A DNA stretch of 20,709 nucleotides. Source: Pelargonium cotyledonis. Its lineage: Eukaryota; Streptophyta; Magnoliopsida; Geraniales; Geraniaceae. The position numbers and the translations under genes were made by a program. Location of the stretch: positions 1 through 20,709 of the forward strand of contig JAYMTA010001299.1 of NCBI GenBank assembly GCA_036897625.1, written 5' to 3'. The notes under the pieces are model-generated. The model ran no database searches. It was given only the letters and a program-made list of their open reading frames with translations, and had not been told where the DNA came from. This document shows positions 11,752-20,498 of the stretch, one piece after another (the stretch's first letter is position 1; every line of letters starts with the position of its first letter).

Positions 11752-11940
11752 TTTTACTTGGTCAAAATAGAGCTGAAAAATCAGAAGCTAAGGGTACTCA
11801 TCTTTTTTTATTTAAGCTCATTAGTAATAGCTTTTATGAGCTACTTTAATAGTAATCAAAACTACAAAAAAAAAAATGGCGCTCATAAACTTGTTTGTCA
11901 ACTCATGAGCCAATCCAAATTTTTTTATTTTTACTTTTCG
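11752..11940 (+). repeat. Diverged direct repeat, copy B
   Basis: This is the partner of the copy at 11398-11590, in the same orientation and with the same order of blocks. It contains an A11 run near 11866-11876 that copy A lacks. The pair with the tRNA-like segment between may be one composite non-coding element or two insertions of the same family. Confidence 0.55.
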
Positions 11941-12456
11941 TCCAAACATTATACTCGTATTCAATATTTATAATTTCCTTTTGACGTGAGAGTAAAAAAC
12001 ATATGATCAATTTTATTTCTTTTATGTTAAGTTAAATTAATGAATGGTAACTGATGCGTCTATTTTGACCAGGGTTAATGCAAGCACACTTGAATGTTGA
12101 TGTGTCAAGTCTTCTTGTCCACATACGCAAGGGTGGCCTAAAATGTTGTAAGTCTGAAGTTGGTCGGTCATCCACGTAGCTTGATCGTCCAAGTGCATGT
12201 CACCTACGAGGACCAAAACACCAAAGAACGACGACCCGGGGTTGTGATCTGGGACATCACCTCTGGCGTGAGAGTAAGTCCACGAAGATCATAAGGAAGC
12301 TAGAGATATTTTTAGAGAAATAAAGCTAGAGGAAGAAAGTGAAATGAGAGAATGAATATCCTCTTCTCTTTGTGAGAGTTGGTATTTATACTAAGAACCT
12401 TTAGGGTGCCACATATGTTCGCCTGATTGGTGACACTCGTAGATAGACGATGGACG

Positions 12457-12775
12457 TCTGCGGACATTGCATGGATAGAGCCAGACGAGCAAGGCCATCC
12501 ACAGACAAGCATGGGATGGTTGACAGATGGACAACAATTTTCGTGGATGGGTTTGGATTTATGCGAACGTTGCACGGACGGAGCCGGACGGGCAAGGCCA
12601 TCCACGGACAAGTGTGGGATGGCTCATGAACAGACGGTGGCTTCCGCGGATGGGTCTGAATGTTTGCAGACATTGCATGGACGGAGCCGGACGAGCGAGG
12701 CCATCCATGGACAAGCGTGAGATGGATCGCGGACGGACGACGGCTTCCGCAGATGGGTCTGAATGTGTGCGGACA
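12457..12775 (+). repeat. 103-bp minisatellite, about three copies
   Basis: The landmark CATTGC/CGTTGC occurs at 12465, 12568 and 12671, exactly 103 bp apart. GGGTCTGAATGT recurs at about 12653 and 12756, also 103 bp apart. Units contain GGACGGAGCCGGACG, GGCCATCCA.GGACAAG and GGCTTCCGC.GATGGG. Because 103 is not a multiple of three, each unit changes frame, so the open frames crossing it on both strands are not conserved proteins. Confidence 0.9.
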
Positions 12776-13536
12776 AGCCATGAATCCCCTGGATGGGATT
12801 AGAACTTCTTTGGAACATCTTGGGAGATCACGGGATGATCTGGGATAGAATTGGACACCTTCATGACGAAATGGGACAAACGGTTGGACGAGGGCGTGGA
12901 TTCGCGGATGAGGCTGGATCCGCAGATCCGCGGATAAGCCATGAACAATGCCGGTTTCATGTTTGAACTTGGAAGCCTTGAGGGAGCTTGGGACGTCTCA
13001 GGATGGCTTGGGTCGCCTCTGGGATGTAATGGTACAGATGGCCCAAGACATCCATGGACGTGGCTTGGACATCTTTTCTTTGCCTTGGAAAGACCTTGGA
13101 CGGTCAAAAAGATGCTTGTAAGTCTCTTGGAAGGTCATGAAGTGCCTTGGGACAAATTTGGATGAGCTTGAAAGCCATTGGGAAGAAATTGGAACGAGCG
13201 GTCTTGAGGTTGGACGAAGGGTGTCCGTACTGGCCATTTGGGTGGTCAGTACGGATGGGCAAAGATTGGGATGAATTTTTTAGAGGCTTTGGGTCCAAGG
13301 CAAGGCAAAGGATGAGCCTGGATGAGCTTGGAAGTCGTGGGATGGGTTTTGGTCGAAGATGGACAAAGTTTGTACGATTTGGAGGAGGCTTGGCATGTAC
13401 GGACCGTTTGGGTGGCCAGTACGGACCAAAGATTGTCTTGTGGGGTTCTTGGGTAGCCTGGGGTGTCTTGTAAAAAGTTTGGACGAGTTTGGATTCCTTT
13501 GGGAAGAAATGGGACAAAAGGCCGGTGGATGGTACA

Positions 13537-13844
13537 GATCCGAGGATTGGACAGTACAGATAAGACTTGAGGTTTTAAGGGTTTTGAGGTAATGGAAGGG
13601 TTTTGGGGGCCTCAAGTGATCATGGGATGGTATGGGATGTCTTGGTATGGCCATGAGAAGAAGTAGGACATTCGGACGGTAGACGATACGGATCCGGACG
13701 TTACGACAATACTTAAGGTTTGGGGGGTTTTGAGGTAATGGAAGGGTCTTGGGGGCCTCAACGTACCATGAGATGGTCCGGGATGTCTTGGGATGGCCAT
13801 GGGAAGCCATGGGATGAAGTGGTACAACCGGTCGGTGGACGGTA
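13537..13844 (+). repeat. Second minisatellite, two units of about 146-154 bp
   Basis: Copy 1 (13537-13690) and copy 2 (13691-13844) both run from GATCCG, through GGGTTTTGAGGTAATGGAAG (13580 and 13726, offset 146), GGGGGCCTCAA, GGGATGTCTTGG.ATGGCCATG and a GGACGGTA(G/C) end. A small indel changes the offset from 154 to 146 between landmarks. Simpler GGATGG / GTACGGAT words continue on both sides (12830-14100), with one short motif (GGGTGG.CAGTACGGA) recurring 170 bp apart at 13240 and 13410. Confidence 0.85.
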
Positions 13845-14419
13845 CGAATCCGTGGATGGTACAGATCTGAAAGTGGACGATACTGATCCATGGATCCATG
13901 GTGGTTAGTACAGATCATGTTGGGTCTTGCAGGGGTTTTGGGTGTTTGGAACGCCTCCGGGAGTCTCTGAAAGGTTTGGGAAGTCTTTGGAAAGTCTTGG
14001 GATAACTTGAGACGTCCTTGGAATTGCTCGAAGTGGACTTGGATGGATCAGGCCATCTAAGGTAGAGCCAGAGAAGCCTCGCATGGCTTGGGTCATCCAA
14101 GGTCAAGTGATAGACGACCTTTGCCTGAGTCTTTGGGAACGAACTTGGCTTGATCCCTTAGTGAGTTTGGAGATGTTAAGGCCTGGAGAGTTGTTTGTTA
14201 GTGCCCGGGGCGCGTGATGGCTTTGGGGACCGCCGAGCGATGTTGGAGGTCACCGACGGCTTTGAGGGTGACCATGCACCGATCTGGTCCTTAGACGCGA
14301 GACTTCGGGTCGGGCTTCATAGTTGATGAGCTTGGTGACTTGGTGCTCGAGCTCCACGCGTCGTGTCCTCATTTGCTTTTAAACTTGTGATATTTTTGGT
14401 AGAATTAGTAACAAAAACA

Positions 14420-15215
14420 TAACGACAATTGAATCTAAATAATGTGAATTGAGTCAGTTAGAAGTTAACTTAACATGAAATGATGGATGAAGTCAAAATT
14501 TTAAAATACAAGGTAGTCAAAAGTTTAAAAAAAAGTTAAGTTAGTCTGTTGCAAAAGGTATCATACACATGACAGTTTTCACATAAAGAAACAAATCTGG
14601 AAAATACTAAACAAAAAGAAACCAACCTAACCAAGTAAGCAAAACAAACTCAAACTAACAAACCAAAAAAGTAACTGAATGCTAAACGTCCTAGACAAGA
14701 ACCAAAAAACACTGTGTGACCGGGTGTTACCTAGTTTAGCAAACCGAGAGCTGTGACCCTAGCCTGTCCAACCAATGCCGAACAATGTCGGACTTTCCTC
14801 ACTAACTGAATCAGACTGTAAAACTCGAGAAGACCGGTTCGCGGCCTGATTCTACCATGGATGCCGCCCACTACTGTCAGGGGCACCAGGTGAGGATTTA
14901 CCCCGTTCACCAAGCCTAACAACAGCACTCGCCGAACCAGATCTCCTCGATCTCACCTAGCCCCTAACCTGACCCTATCGCGGGAGCCACCTCGAATTCT
15001 CCCCGAACTAAATTCTGCCATGGCCACGATATCACATTCTGCTACCTACACCTTAATCACCACTTGTCGAACCCAAAATGCCATAAACGAAAGCAATCAC
15101 CGCCGCCCTAAATACCCTAAAGGTATAACTCTCAAACGAGAGACAGACTGCTCTAGTCCGAAGGCCCTAATCGCCGCTCTTGAAAGAAGAAAAAAAAACC
15201 CTAAGAGAAGCTAGA
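14420..15215 (-). other. Unidentified reverse-strand remnant, possibly an internally deleted LINE
   Basis: On the reverse strand the segment begins with a leader-like stretch (CTTCTCTTAGGGTTT at 15211-15197). It continues through GC-richer sequence holding an ATG at about 15020 whose frame closes after roughly 22 codons, and ends in a T/G-rich tail. A 65-codon frame (14928-14731) shows no recognised domain. The leader/tail style fits a non-autonomous LINE derivative, but a decayed host-gene 5' end is equally possible. Base composition differs sharply from the AT-rich DNA on its right. Confidence 0.25.
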
Positions 15216-15250
15216 AAACATTATCTTGGTTCAAATATTGTAATTATATA

Positions 15251-15501
15251 CTCCCTCCATCCCAAAATGAGTGTCTTGTTTGTCTAAATTTTTTTTCCAA
15301 AAATGAGTGTCATGTTTCCAATTTTAGGTTATTATATTATTGTTTTTCCCATATTGTTCATATCACTTATGCACATGGAGAGATCTGCACATGGGGGTGA
15401 GTGGGAAAGTGAGGGTCACATTGAAAATATACTCAATTATCTTGTAATTATTAATTTTTATAAAAAATAGAAACAAGACACTCATTTTGAGACGAATAGA
15501 G
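15251..15501. mobile_element. Stowaway-type MITE (Tc1/mariner)
   Basis: Left end is CTCCCTCCATCCCAAAATGA. The reverse complement of the right end is CTCTATTCGTCTCAAAATGA and then continues GTGTCTTGTTT, as the left end does. About 26 of the first 31 positions match. TA dinucleotides flank it at 15249-15250 and 15502-15503, as expected for Tc1/mariner insertion. The element is 251 bp, AT-rich inside and non-coding. A second AAAATGAGTGTC word lies just inside the left end (about 15301). Confidence 0.93.
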
Positions 15502-15503
15502 TA

Positions 15504-17079
15504 ATTATTATCTATATTAATTTCACGGCATTGTTCCAAATATTTTGTTGTGATGTAATCTAATTGGTTTTTTTAACATAACAAAACTGAAAGTGAAGGA
15601 AAAGAGGAATGGAGTAGGAGTGTGGGCTGGTTTTAAATAAATAATGTGAATTGGGTCAACGTACCATTCAAAAAAGAAAACAGAAACAACAATTCTGAGC
15701 CTGGTTTTATATAACTGCTGTGTCCTCCAAAACTTTATGGCAATATACATAGTTTGCAATTTGTATTTGAAAATATAGCTTATACAGAGTATTTTTAAAT
15801 TGCAATTATATTTAAAGTTCAAAAATAATCGATTTTTTTAAATAAGTTAAATAATTTCAAATTTTTGAGGAATTAAACTAACACATGCATACATCATATT
15901 ATTTCAATTTCTTAGAATTTTGTTATATTTAATTCATAGGAAAGAGAGTCTAACTATTTTAATTAAGTTAAAAACTCAATTATATGAATGTCACCTTTGA
16001 ATATGTTTACCGTTTTATGGTATAAATGTTTGTTCAAGAAATTTTAATTGTATTCTAAAGAATTGATGACATGTTGGGTATTACAAATTTATAATTATTA
16101 TGTTTGTTCAACTTTAGTAGAAGTGCATGTTTATAGTTAAAAATTATTATTATTATTTTATGAGATTAGTTAAATAAATTAAAAAAAATTGGGATTAAAA
16201 TAACATGGTTGACTAGTTATTTCAAAAAATTATACCCTATGTGATTAAGATGTTGGCTTAGTATAATATATTTTGGTGCCATTATCAACCACTACATTTA
16301 CAAACCATTCTCATGTGAACCAATTTGACACATTATTTTAAACTAATTTCCCAAGATTTGCCAAGATATGAGAACCCACATCCATAGTTGCATTTTGCTA
16401 AACAAGAAATAAGAATTTGATTTATCCAATTGGAATTGGAAAATTTAAATGGCTATATATATTATGCTGATTTTGATGATCTTAGGCCAAACAACACTAA
16501 TTATTATAGGGAATATTAAAAGACAATATGGGTTGAAATGTGTTGGCTCAACAATTATTTATTTTTATTTATTTAAAGTCAAAAAGCATCTTTTGTGCCA
16601 ACTATTTTCATTTCAATTCTCACCCTAAATAGCCTGAAATTAATGGAACAAAACCCATAGTGACTTCAAGAATCTCTTTCACCCCTTCTTTTCTTTTCTC
16701 TTTCCATTTACAGAAATCATCAAAATGATAATAGATTTAGATAATAAGTCAAAGACAAGCCAAAGATTTAAATTTTGAAGCTCCGGTGAGACGAATTTGA
16801 ATTGGATTTGAGCGGACACAACACGTCCACAAATTCACTGAAACAAATATAAATGTTAATTGATGACGTGTCAAACTCTCGTGTGCTTTGTTGAATTTGA
16901 GCCATTAACTTCACGGCCAGAATTCTTTTTTCTCATGCCATACATGAGAAGATAAAAGATGTAAAGTTAGGTTGAATGGGCAAGAAAATTGGAAGAATAT
17001 TTTTTCTCATGTTAATTTGCAGACGTAGGTCCTATCTTTGATCAAGTAACTTAAAAATCAAGCTCTAAAGAACACAAAA
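15504..17079. other. AT-rich intergenic stretch, no gene seen
   Basis: No frame longer than noise has family resemblance, and no inverted-repeat element could be delimited. The segment nearest the response-regulator gene (about 16950-17079) should contain its 3' untranslated region, but no strong polyadenylation signal stands out close to the stop codon. Confidence 0.6.
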
Positions 17080-17976
17080 CTACGATGGAAAAGAGAGGAA
17101 AAAAGCACCGCACCCTCTTCGCATGTTAGGGGTAGTGTATCTGCTTCTTGTTCTTTCAGGTGTTTTGGTAATTTCTTCCATGTCCAACACATCCTCCAAT
17201 TCCAATTCCAATTCCAATTCCAATTCCATGCTCTTTCTCTTGTTACTGTTCACTTCTTCTTCTTCTTCTTCTTCTTCTTCAATAACAACAACTTCTTCAT
17301 ACTCTTCTTCTTCTTCTTCTTCTTCTTCTTTGGATCTTGGCTTCATTAGGTGAGGCCTGAGCTTGTCCACATCTGATAATTGAACTGGTTTTAGTAAGAA
17401 TTCTTCAGCTCCTTCTTCCAAGCACCTGTTAATTCTTGATGGCACATTCTCTGAGGACATGATCACAACTGGTATGTCCTTGAAAGATTTTGATTCCTGC
17501 ATAACAAAAACACATAATTTTTAGAATTTGCAAAATAAAACAAATGTTTTTATTTTTATTTTTAAAGTAGAGTCCAATGAACCAATCGTACCTTGATTTT
17601 TCTGAGAAGATCATAGCCAGTCATTCCTGGCATGCAATAGTCAGTGATGATCAAGTTGACCTCAATCTCTTGAGGGTTTTGGTGAGCAGGAGACGCAGGA
17701 GGTGTCATCATCAAATCATCTTCTTCTAGCAAACCCAGAAACTCCAAGGCCTTGCTTCCAGAATCCACAGCAGTGACTGTCAAAACATAAAAATCAACAG
17801 AAAATGAGATTGACCCAGATGAGTTTTTGCACTCAAATCCTGAAAAAGATCAAAACTTGACGATTGGTACCTTGATAAGAAGAGGTCTTGAGGAGCCTCT
17901 CAATGAGCTTCCTGTCAATGATGCTGTCATCAACAGCCAGAACATGAAACTGGTGAGCCTCAGCAGCCATAGCCAT
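17080..17976 (-). CDS. ARR9: Type-A cytokinin response regulator, ARR8/ARR9 clade, three exons, complete
   Basis: Reverse-strand coding exons are 17976-17871, 17776-17592 and 17496-17080, joined in frame at GT-AG introns (phase 1, then phase 0), for 235 aa. The receiver domain is about 10-145: acidic pair D16-D17, phospho-acceptor D81 ([17 protein letters not shown]), S111 in VVIMSSEN and K133 in LLKPV. There is no MYB/GARP DNA-binding domain, so it is type A: a phosphorelay target of histidine phosphotransfer proteins that damps cytokinin signalling. The MAMAAE start, [16 protein letters not shown] and the C-terminal NKRKS block fit ARR8/ARR9. An in-frame stop lies upstream at 18195-18193 with no ATG between, fixing the start. 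The tail is odd: two runs of nine Glu, then five Glu-Leu pairs, ending [11 protein letters not shown]. Confidence 0.96.
17196..17331. repeat. Coding microsatellites in exon 3 of the response regulator
   Basis: A (CCAATT)n hexamer at 17196-17227 encodes alternating Glu-Leu on the reverse strand. Two (TTC)n trinucleotide tracts at about 17254-17280 and 17303-17331 encode the two poly-Glu runs. All repeat units are multiples of three, so length changes keep frame. Antisense Ser/Asn-rich open frames here are artefacts of the repeat. Confidence 0.9.
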
Positions 17977-18064
17977 AACTGACCAAGAAATCGGATTCAA
18001 TTTGGGAGAGAGAGAGAGATGAAGAAGAAGGAGAGGTGGGTGTTGAGGTTTTAAATGGAGTCTG

Positions 18065-18135
18065 AAATCTGCAGCAAAATCTTGACAGTTAGGAAAGCAA
18101 GATCCGACAGATTTCGTGAAGAATCTGGCGGATCT
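18065..18135. promoter_or_regulatory. Cluster of six AGATHY (type-B response regulator) motifs in the ARR9-like leader
   Basis: Hexamers matching AGATHY lie at 18065-18070 (minus), 18077-18082 (minus), 18100-18105 (plus), 18109-18114 (plus), 18121-18126 (minus) and 18130-18135 (minus). With equal base frequencies about 0.2 would be expected in 71 bp on two strands. AGATHY is the established core site of type-B ARRs, which activate type-A genes in response to cytokinin. The cluster falls about 90-160 bp upstream of the ATG, probably inside the transcribed leader. Confidence 0.6.
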
Positions 18136-18216
18136 TCTTGCTTGATTTTTGAATTGGTGAGGAAGCAAAGAAGGTGCTCTGTTTCCACTATTTTATTATT
18201 ATTGTTGTTGTTTGAA

Positions 18217-18225
18217 TTTTATATA
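18217..18225 (-). promoter_or_regulatory. Candidate TATA box of the ARR9-like gene
   Basis: The reverse strand reads TATATAAAA. A start site some 30 nt downstream (about 18187) would give a leader of about 210 nt without any upstream ATG, followed by a CT-rich tract (18000-18035) just before the start codon. Confidence 0.55.
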
Positions 18226-18453
18226 CGGAGTATTTAACAATTAGTAATTGCACAATCAGTGGAATATAATAGCTTTGAAATTGACCTTTGGCTTTGATTT
18301 AGAGCTATAGCTCGTAAGCTTGTTATTGGCCTTTTCCTTCAAGTTAAGAGGTATACGTATATCCTGTATCATCCACACTCACTTACCATGCACGTGCATC
18401 ATCCTCACAACACTACTATTGGAATTAGTTTTTCTTTTTTCTTTTCTTTTTTA

Positions 18454-19174
18454 AGAGTAATTGCAGATAACACTCATGTACTAAAAACATTTTGTTGGTA
18501 GCATCTCTAAAAGTATTTTTTATAACTTTAGAATACCCTGAAATATGCATCCTAGTATCCGTCAATAACTTCCTTAATGAAAAGAAAGAAGACGACAACC
18601 TACTGTCTCCGCCTCTGTTCAGATCTGTAATCCTCAATCGGAGCCCTACTTCCGCCAAAGCCGTCGCCGCCCCCTCCGTGAATAGCTCATTCGATCGGAG
18701 CCCCAACTTCTCCAGTTCCGGATTTTTTCTTCGCCCCCACCGTATCCCTCTTCATTGCTCAAATCTACCCTAATCCATTTACTCTATTGAGATTGTAAAT
18801 TTGTTTGATCTATTGAGATTGTAAATTTGTTTGATCTAGAAATTGATTGTATAAATTTAATTTAATTTTATATTTCCTTCAATTTTTTAGGTTTCTGGTA
18901 AAGGTTTGAAGCTTTCGGTGAAACTTTGAATCTTCCAACGAACATTCATACGCATGTTCTTAAACAATGAAGAAGAAGGATAAATTTGTCATTTTAAATT
19001 TTTTGAAAGTCATGTGCAGTGCACATGATGAGAGATGGTCAATTTCCATCTAAGTTAACTAACGGATACTAAAATGCAAAGTTCATGGTAGCCCAAAGTT
19101 ACAAAAAATACTTCAGGGGTGCTACGGTACCAGCAAAATATGTTTAGTTCAGAGGTGTTATCTGCAATTTCCCC
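18454..19174. mobile_element. MULE-like non-autonomous TIR element
   Basis: The left end (18454-18542) and the reverse complement of the right end (19174-19083) align over about 85-90 bp. Both have AATTGCAGATAACAC, then ACATTTTG(T/C)TGGTA, then AAGTATTTTTT(A/G)TAACTTT. Long TIRs of this kind fit Mutator-like elements. The flanking 9-mers TCTTTTTTA and TTATTTTTA match at seven of nine positions, a possible decayed target duplication. The GC-richer interior (about 18590-18775) has an open frame ending VNSSFDRSPNFSSSG..RPHRIPLHCSNLP with no recognised domain; it may be captured host sequence. No transposase is present. Confidence 0.75.
18784..18835 (+). repeat. Perfect 26-bp tandem duplication
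   Basis: Two identical 26-bp units, each beginning CTATTGAGATTG and ending TTTGTTTGAT, lie head to tail inside the MULE-like element, just after its GC-richer segment. Perfect identity in an otherwise diverged element suggests a recent slippage event. Confidence 0.95.
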
Positions 19175-19732
19175 TTATTTTTATCAATTTAGCTATACTA
19201 CTCCATATTGTCAGCACGAGCATCAATTTGAAGCATTCTCATTGCTTCTTGCTAAAACGTCCTTTTCATTTTTCTTCTGTTACAAAAAATCACTCATTAT
19301 CTAATAAAAATAATAATAGCAATCATTATTTCACATTAACTAATAGCAAAAAAGATGTGCACTTTATATGGGTAAATTGTCACTATCATCCATCTACTTG
19401 TTGAAACTTTAGAGTTGCCCCTCGAGTAGTTTTTTATTTGGGTCTAACCCATGTGCCTTTTGAAATTTTGGTTTTAATCCAAATGACCTATTAATGTCGG
19501 TTTCCTACATCCATGTCAACGAGAACGCCACGTCACCCTTTCATGTCAGATTTTTTCCACGTTACCCTTCCAGCTCATTTAGACCAAAACTAAAGTTTCA
19601 AAAAGTACAGGAGTCATACCTATATAAAAATTTGGAGTGGACGTAGTTTTGGAGTTATACAAAATTTGGGGCTTCAATCTTCTTCTTCGTTCAAGCTCGA
19701 CCTGCAACATGCCCTTTACTTAGTTAAATCTA

Positions 19733-20053
19733 GTGAGTCATCTCGGAAGCGGTGCCGAGCGGGTTGGCCGGCGAGACAACGACGCCAAGAGATATGAGAG
19801 AGAAGTAGAGGATGAGGACTCGGAATGAGAAAAGGGCAGAAAATGAAAGTAGTGTCGCCTAATTAGATAAATAGTATGTTCCCCATAGATGGAGGGAGAG
19901 ATAACGGGTTTGGTTGTCGAATTGCGAGAATGTGAGGCGGTTTTCGGTGGCAGAGTTGATGAGGTAAGGGGTGGTTTCTAGTGGGGAGGTGGAGGAGAAG
20001 AGGAGGGAGAGGCAGAATTGAGTGATTGAACTTGTATTGTCTCTCCATGTCAT
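19733..20053 (-). pseudogene. Captured, decayed fragment of a 4-coumarate:CoA-ligase-like gene
   Basis: Two reverse-strand stretches match the N-terminal part of plant 4CL-like adenylate-forming enzymes in the right order. The first, 20053 to about 19890, reads FCLSLLFSSTSP, then YLINSATENRLTFSQF. The second, 19822-19733 in another frame, reads LILYFSLISLGVVVSPANPL followed by GTASEMTH. The first resembles the SLLL..TYLVNSSSG..LTYGEL region, and the second the LYLALMSIGVVVSPANPIG region, of the Arabidopsis At5g63380-type peroxisomal 4CL-like group. A degenerate link (D.TFI.CP) between them corresponds to the VAFILSP segment. Frameshifts and two stops just after EMTH mean no product. The AMP-binding and C-terminal parts were not captured or are lost. 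Confidence 0.82.
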
Positions 20054-20152
20054 TCAATGATCAACCAGTGTACTCCTTCCACACATCCTGCACAATTATC
20101 TGAATTTTTAAACATGTCACACATGATAAAAAAAAAACAAAAAATTCAATTG

Positions 20153-20489
20153 TGGATAAATTGCCGCCATCACCCTTGTACTTGTTAAAACTTTAGAGTT
20201 TGCCTCAAATAGTTTTTAATATGGGTATGGCCTTTTTACTTTTTGAAACTTTGGTCTTGGTCCAAATGAGCCGAAAAGAGTGAAGAGGAAAAAAAATCTG
20301 ACGTGGACGGGTGATGTCGCGGTCTCCCTGACGTGAATGTAAGTGACCGATATATAGTAGCAGGTCATTTGGACCAAAATCGAAGTTTCAAAAAGTACAA
20401 GGGTCATACCAATATAAAAAAAAAAAAAACTACTCAAGTGTCAACTCTAAAGTTTCAACAAGAACATGGGTGATGATGGCAATTTACCC
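20153..20489. repeat. Foldback (long inverted repeat) unit at the right end of the Pack-MULE
   Basis: The left arm begins GGATAAATTGCC. The reverse complement of the right end begins GGGTAAATTGCC, and both continue through TTTAGAGTT, GTA(C)TTTTTGAAACTT and TTGGTCCAAATGA. The central loop is about 20295-20340, around CTGACGTGGACGGGTGATG. A copy could act as a MITE by itself, but its left end lacks the 9-bp duplication that marks the larger element. Confidence 0.8.
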
Positions 20490-20498
20490 ACTTTATAT

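Larger units (their letters stand above)
12050..14400 (-). mobile_element. Probable long LTR (solo or truncated) of a retrotransposon, reverse orientation
   Basis: Read on the reverse strand, 12430-12050 resembles the R/U5 part of a plant gypsy-type LTR. It has TATAAATAC at about 12395-12387, a CT-rich start zone, a GACTTACTCTCACG segment, a CCCCGGGTCGTCG box (about 12243-12229) and an A/T-rich end. The upstream 2 kb would then be a repeat-rich U3. No gag, pol, primer-binding site or polypurine tract is seen, and I could not match TG/CA ends or a 5-bp target duplication. It could instead be a non-autonomous element of another class. The short frames here are by-products of G-skewed repeats. 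Confidence 0.4.
19370..20489. mobile_element. Pack-MULE: MULE-like element with captured gene fragment
   Basis: A perfect 9-bp direct repeat ACTTTATAT flanks it at 19361-19369 and 20490-20498, the target duplication size of Mutator-like elements. Termini are GGGTAAATTG and CAATTTACCC. The arms continue to align inward for more than 100 bp (CTTGTTGAAACTTTAGAGTTG, then a GAGTAGTTTTTTA block, then TTTTGAAA, then CCAAATGACCT). The right part (20153-20489) is itself a foldback. The left part is a shorter foldback: left arm 19370-19490, inverted partner about 19583-19640. The roughly 500-bp space between them carries the reverse-strand 4CL-like fragment. There is no transposase. Confidence 0.85.

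Noticed and set aside
12312-13918. Several overlapping open frames of 60-212 codons on both strands
   Set aside because: They run through minisatellites whose periods are not multiples of three, and both strands are open at once. No domain or conserved start is visible.
17123-17353. Plus-strand Ser/Asn-rich open frame
   Set aside because: It is the antisense reading of the Glu and Glu-Leu codon repeats in exon 3.
17977-18168. In-frame 64-residue N-terminal extension of the response regulator resembling a targeting peptide
   Set aside because: The upstream codon at 18168 is TTG, not ATG. No ATG occurs before the in-frame stop at 18195-18193, so the family-conserved MAMAAE start is kept.
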